Positions 60,101 to 64,000 of a DNA stretch of 64,000 bases are shown here, piece after piece. Position 1 is the first letter of the stretch, and each line of letters starts with the position of its first letter. The notes beneath the pieces are model-generated. The model did no database searches, was not told the DNA's origin, and saw nothing but the letters and a program-made list of their open reading frames with translations. The translations under genes and the position numbers were made by a program. Source of the DNA: Ursus arctos (taxonomy: Eukaryota > Chordata > Mammalia > Carnivora > Ursidae); assembly GCF_023065955.2 (NCBI RefSeq), contig NW_026623008.1, positions 17,514,501 through 17,578,500 on the forward strand, written 5' to 3'.

Positions 60101-63100
60101 GCTAACAGGATTACCACATTTCTGCTTCTTGCCAGTTGACTCAACCATTGTTCTCCAGATCTGAAAAAAGCCTCCTGTAGACAAAACACGATTTCAGCCT
60201 TATTCCTCACCCAGACAGAAAAACAACTGAAAAAGGGAGCATTTTTGTATACTTGGAGTCTGTTTCACTGGAAGATTTCACCATTAGACGAGGAAAACAG
60301 TCAGCTAGCTCCACTGGCAGGTTGGGGGGAAAAAAGCAGCAGGTTTACTGTACCACCATGGGGAAAAGAAATCCAGGCTCTAGTTGAATAGAAAATGCAT
60401 GTGTACGGTGGACAGCATAATCCTAATACTGGAGTAAGGGAGGAGGAAGAGACTCTGAAAGAAATTGCACCTGTTTTTGATGGTGGTTTGCTTGAGAGGG
60501 CAGAATTAGAAGAGAATTCTGCTTTTCCAGTTCATGGATCTCTAAAATGCTTGAATATATTTAATGAAGAACATGAATTAGTTTCAGTCTCAATAAAACA
60601 ATAATCAACAAAAACCACGTTCTTAAAATCAATCCGTTGGCAGAAGGTCTGAGCTCTGACTTGGGAAGCTGTCTTTTCTAGATTAACGACTATATACTAC
60701 TGGGGGTAATTCCTTCAACGTCATAAGCATTTACGGCAGTGTACCGCATACCAGGACCTGTGCGGGGCACTGGAGATGTGAAGCCGGGTGAAGGAGTGCA
60801 CAGTGGGTTGTGCTGGCAGATGCATAAAACACTAACTCCCTCTCTCAGGAATGGCAAAGGTGCAATGGCCAAGAACATTATCAATTTCTTGAACCAGGCC
60901 TTGACCTCTCTCCTATTAGCATAATAGTCTCCTAACTGGTTTTTCAAAATCCACTCTTTGCCTGAACGGTGGTCCATTCTCCATACTGCTACTGGAGGGA
61001 GCTTTTTAAAAACGTATATCAGATGATGTCATCCCCCTCAAAGCCTTCCCATAGAGAACCAAATCTCTCCCAGGGTCTTTAGGGTCCTGAATGATCTAGC
61101 CCCTGCCTATCTGTCTGGCTTCCCCTTATCCCCTCTCCTCCTAGCTAATGCTACTCCAGCTACCTTCTTGTAGTTCCCCAAGGCTCAGCTGCTTGCTGTC
61201 CCAGGACCTTTGCACATACTGTTCCCTCAACTCTGGCTCTTCCTTCAATTCTTAGGTCTCAGCCTCAGCCCTCTCTGACCACCCAGTCTAAAGTACATGA
61301 TGCTGTCATCCCCCATATTCTCCACATATTCTATCTCTCAAGCTCCAACTATTCGTCTGCCTCAAAGCTGGCCACAGTTTGTAATTATTTCGTTTGCCTG
61401 TTTACTAGCTTTGTCTTGAGGTCCCCACTGGAATCTGAGCAGTTTCACTGGTCTAGCACAGAGTAGCCACAGAGTCCATGAAGGGAGACCCAGCAGGGCT
61501 GGCGCATGATGACTGATCACTCTCCAGCTCTAGACCTCAGCCACCTACCTGTGCTCACTGACAGGCAAATGGTCCCTTTGAGCAGGACAACTTTGGGCAA
61601 ATCCCTTCCCTCCCTGAGCATCAGCCTCCTCTTGCAGAAACTGAAAGAGAGAACCCACTTCATGGATTCTCGTGAATATTACATAAGATGAAGGCACAAT
61701 GCTTAGAACAGTACATAGGCCTGGAAAAGGACTTCGTCACCATCATCATCACCATTATTTTCAGGCTCTGATTATCCCAGGGGAAGACTGTCTAGAGATG
61801 TGCTGCTAACAGAGTAGCCCCCGGCTATGGAGCACTGCAAACACGGCTGACCCAAATTCAGATGTGCTGAAAGTATAAAACACACACTGGATTGTAAAGA
61901 TAGATGGAAAGAATGTAAAACATCAGTTATTTTTATTTATAATTATATATATAATCATAAGTATAATTAATAATTTTTATATTGATTAGACATGGAAATA
62001 GTATTTTGAATATACTAGGTTAAATAAAATGTATTCTTAAAATGGATTTCACCTGTTCCTTTTTACTTTCAAATGTGGCTACTGGGACGATTTAAAGATT
62101 TTATTTATTTCTTTTTCCAAAAGAGAGAGAGAATGAGCACGAGTTGGGGGGAGGGGGAGAGGGAGAAGCAGACTCCCGGCTGAGGAGGGAGCCCGATGTG
62201 GGACTCGATCCCAGGACCCCAGGATCATGACCCGAGCTGAAGGCAGACGCTTAACTGACTGAGCCACACGGGCACCCAAGATTTAAATGATGTATGTGGC
62301 TACCATTATATTTCTATTGGACATGCCAGCCTAGCAGCTCATATATCGTTTTGAGCACATTACAATTGATTGGATCGATCACAGAAGGTCGGCAGGGTCT
62401 TTGTAGTCAGAAAAATAAATATTGTTTATAAGTATCATAAAAGAAATAGGAAATTAAAAATGACGTACTCTAAGACCAAAATATTTTGCAATATGTCATA
62501 ATAATATTAATACCTATATACAATTCACTTCTTATGTATTTTAGAGGGTTTCCGCATTTGCTGTCTCATTTGGTTCTCATCATCACCCTGTAGGGTGAGT
62601 ATAATTGATTCCATTTTACAACTGAGGCTCAAGAGGTAACGTGACTTCCCCCAAAGGCAGCCCTGCCGATCTCCAGGGACGGTGGAGTCCTTGTGCGGCA
62701 GCGGCTGGGCTAAGCACTCAGCTCAGATGACCTAGTATAATATTTGCATTAACACTACAAAGTACACACGTTTCCCCCCTTTGCAGATCAATAACCTGAG
62801 TCCTGAAAGCTGAAGGGACATGCCCAGGGCCACACAGTTAGAAAGTGGCACAGTCGACATTTGAACCTGACTCCATCTCTTCACCATTATTCATACCGTT
62901 CTGCTTCCATAACGACAAAGTGATTGTAATTGGCAGAGCATTACTGTTAAAAACCCAGTTTCTGATATGGAAATAGGGAAGCTTCTTTTCCATATAAAAA
63001 CCCAAGCAGTAAATGGATAGTGACTGCAGATAATGCAGAAAATAATAATTCTTACAGATGAGAATACTGTCCCAGAAAGGTTCTGTAGTAGTAGTGATTA

Positions 63101-63521
63101 TCGTAAGTATTCTCCGGGGCGTGGTCTTCCTACTGCTTCCCCCTGACCTCCGCGCTCACATTTTTCTCTGGGTTCTGCCAATTCTCCATAAAGCCTTGCG
63201 CAGCCTTATGTATCTGCTGGGCAGTCAACAAATGCTACCTGGTTTATCAATTGCATTAGGATGCTATTTCCCAAAGCGTCGCCCACCTTGGTTTATTTTA
63301 GGAAAGCATTCATTCAGTATATATTTAACAAGCGCACATGACGTTCTTACATTGTACTGGTTTGGTGCAGGAGTTTCAAATTTGAGGACTTTTGCAAAGC
63401 TTGGCAACTGGAACATGCTGGAACAGGAATTACTGAAGTCTTTCTTCGAGACAAAACGTGAAGGGATGGTGTACGCGTTAGCTGCAGGGTATTTAGAAAT
63501 GATGGTGTCCAATCGGGAGCG
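45054..63521 (-). CDS. STPG1: Sperm-tail PG-rich repeat protein 1, C-terminal five exons (5' part outside window)
   Basis: Exons in transcript order: 63521-63351, 58973-58865, 55148-54983, 47304-47114, 45130-45054 (with TAG). They join in frame to 714 nt (237 residues plus stop), and all splice sites are GT-AG. PG-rich (SHIPPO) repeats recur: [29 protein letters not shown] and [11 protein letters not shown], with a degenerate TPAPNQYN. This identifies STPG1, also called C1orf201 or MAPO2. The human protein is about 334 residues (from memory), so the first 90-100 residues lie to the right of the window. Family members associate with sperm-tail or axonemal structures; MAPO2 was reported in O6-methylguanine-induced apoptosis. 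It converges on GRHL3, with stop codons about 5.9 kb apart. Confidence 0.93.
45141..45174 (+). repeat. (AG)17 microsatellite
   Basis: Thirty-four bases of pure AG on the + strand, that is (CT)17 on the STPG1 transcript strand, ending eight bases before the terminal exon's AG acceptor. Confidence 0.97.
45491..45606 (+). repeat. Can-SINE with 14 bp target duplication
   Basis: Starts 'ggggtgcctggatggctcag' and ends in a (GAAA)n tail. AGAAATTTCCAGAA is duplicated exactly at 45477-45490 and 45607-45620. Confidence 0.94.
47114..47304 (-). CDS. STPG1: STPG1 penultimate coding exon
   Basis: This 191 nt exon encodes [20 protein letters not shown], then [11 protein letters not shown], then [15 protein letters not shown] and PGLPGP. 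Phase decides between two adjacent AG acceptors (TTGAAG|G and GGAAG|A). Only the first, starting at 47304, keeps the frame with the upstream exon. The donor is GTCAGA. Confidence 0.92.
47305..54982 (-). other. STPG1: STPG1 intron (7.7 kb)
   Basis: MIR-type relics at about 47800-47900, 48240-48370, 49440-49600, 53480-53660, 54300-54480 and 54620-54830. L2-like sequence lies at about 50040-50160 and a G-run near 49658-49667. An AP-1 motif cluster lies at 51308-51425. No other gene was seen. Confidence 0.6.
51308..51425. promoter_or_regulatory. Cluster of three consensus AP-1 sites
   Basis: TGACTCA at 51308-51314 and 51326-51332, and TGAGTCA at 51419-51425. A GTGACGG CRE-like half-site lies at about 51339-51345. 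Candidate epithelial enhancer; the function is inference. Confidence 0.45.
54983..55148 (-). CDS. STPG1: STPG1 internal exon
   Basis: This 166 nt exon follows CTTTCTTCTTAG and precedes GTGAGT. It encodes [20 protein letters not shown], then [10 protein letters not shown], then [14 protein letters not shown] and KILKKALIP. The GPGPGYYNP motif is a canonical sperm-tail PG-rich repeat. Confidence 0.95.
55149..58864 (-). other. STPG1: STPG1 intron
   Basis: MIR-like relics at about 55300-55460, 57400-57610 and 58300-58440. An AT-rich unassigned stretch runs from 56040 to 56840, possibly an old L1 or mariner remnant that I could not classify. Confidence 0.5.
58865..58973 (-). CDS. STPG1: STPG1 internal exon
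   Basis: This 109 nt exon follows TTCTGCCCGCAG and precedes GTAAGC. It encodes [20 protein letters not shown] and then [22 protein letters not shown] continues into HYN of the next exon, forming a complete PG-repeat across the splice junction. Confidence 0.93.
60395..60604 (+). other. Unidentified 69-codon ORF with coding-like composition
   Basis: It begins [20 protein letters not shown] and ends LVSVSIKQ, is acidic and balanced in composition, and overlaps an AATAAA at its stop. A stop codon lies two codons upstream of the ATG, so any longer ancestor must be frameshifted or truncated. It is antisense inside an STPG1 intron. It may be a processed-pseudogene tail or chance; I do not recognise it. 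Confidence 0.25.
60890..61470. mobile_element. L2-type LINE 3' region
   Basis: The recurring mammalian L2 landmarks 'cctttgcacatactgttccc', 'tctgaccacccagtctaaag' and the pyrimidine-rich context are present. Orientation and exact ends were not determined. Confidence 0.6.
62097..62279 (-). repeat. Can-SINE with 8 bp target duplication
   Basis: Reverse copy with 'gattttatttatttcttttt' at the left and a terminal 'gagccacacgggcaccc'. GATTTAAA is repeated at 62089-62096 and 62280-62287. Confidence 0.92.
63351..63521 (-). CDS. STPG1: STPG1 internal exon (first seen in window)
   Basis: This phase-0 exon of 57 codons follows a CTCCTTGCAG acceptor and precedes GTAAGA. It encodes [20 protein letters not shown], then a middle part, then [12 protein letters not shown]. 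The last motif is a degenerate PG-repeat. The opposite strand carries a 190-codon shadow ORF. Confidence 0.93.
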
Positions 63522-64000
63522 CTGCAAGGAGAAAGCCAAAGGCATCAGCCACTCTCACATCATCTCCTGGCTCCACAGGCCAGATGTCAGAGGAATGGAG
63601 CCCAGCGCTAGGTCTAGAAGCATTGTGTGAAAGCTGAAACTCCGGCAGGTAGCAACAATAAACTGACCTCAGGCTTTGAGGATTTGCTCTTCGAGAACGC
63701 AAGTTCTGACCTGTTTCAACTTCTGTAAACTAACTCAAATTATTCATCTTACATTTGGGACTTGGCAAAAATAATTTTGCCATAAATGCATTGCCACCCA
63801 ATCCCGTTTCAGGGCACTTACCCTTGACTCATCAGCTGTTGGGTAATTTATACGACGGGAAGCTTTAGACTTTTTCCTCCAGCCGAGGCTTTCCTTCTGA
63901 GTAAAACCTCACGCCTTGTTTCTAAGATTAAGGAATCTGAATTGCCTAAATAACAAATTTGCTTCTAATGTCTTAAAGGCACAAGGGTCGATGGGGCTTG
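63522..64000 (-). other. STPG1: STPG1 intron continuing past the window
   Basis: No further STPG1 exon is visible. The interval is AT-rich unique sequence, and the missing N-terminal exons must be to the right. Confidence 0.6.

Larger units (their letters stand above)
58974..63350 (-). other. STPG1: STPG1 intron
   Basis: An L2-like block at about 60890-61470 ('cctttgcacatactgttccc'), a Can-SINE at 62097-62279, MIR relics at about 60690-60790, 62490-62680 and 62730-62880, and AT-rich sequence at 61915-62040. A coding-like small ORF lies at 60395-60604. Confidence 0.6.

Noticed and set aside
63058..63630. 190-codon + strand ORF near the right edge
   Set aside because: It runs antisense through the phase-defined STPG1 exon 63351-63521 and resembles no family. 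It is a shadow of that exon's codon bias.

Overview
This is a vertebrate nuclear window, almost certainly from a caniform carnivoran. It holds split genes with GT-AG introns and many mammalian MIR, L2 and MER5 relics. It also holds about ten tRNA-derived Can-SINEs ending in the 'gccacccaggcgcccc' signature. The sequence of the youngest SINE copies resembles those of bear-like arctoids, but I cannot fix the species.

Layout: 1-5040 is repeat-rich intergenic DNA. A GC-box/CCAAT promoter at about 5042-5225 leads into GRHL3 on the + strand. I could assemble all 16 coding exons (ATG 5321, stop 39114-39116) with every phase matching, giving an uninterrupted 602-residue Grainyhead-like 3 transcription factor. 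Its 3' UTR runs to a poly(A) signal at 39939-39944. Intron 1 (12 kb) contains a dense CpG island (about 7545-7985) that no known exon explains. From about 40 to 45 kb lies a short convergent intergenic gap. From 45054 to the right edge are the last five coding exons of STPG1 (MAPO2/C1orf201) on the - strand, which join in frame into 237 residues of sperm-tail PG-rich repeats. The 5' part of STPG1 lies beyond the window.

The two genes are arranged tail to tail, in the same order as human 1p36 (from memory). GRHL3 is an epithelial and neural-tube transcription factor. STPG1 is a cytoplasmic/axonemal PG-rich-repeat protein linked to apoptosis. They are neighbours, not a functional unit. I found no previously undescribed gene system. 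The most useful second looks are the intronic CpG island, microsatellites abutting two splice sites, an AP-1 cluster inside an STPG1 intron, Pumilio sites and the apparent lack of a miR-21 site in the GRHL3 3' UTR, nested SINE insertions with intact target duplications, and one coding-like small ORF.
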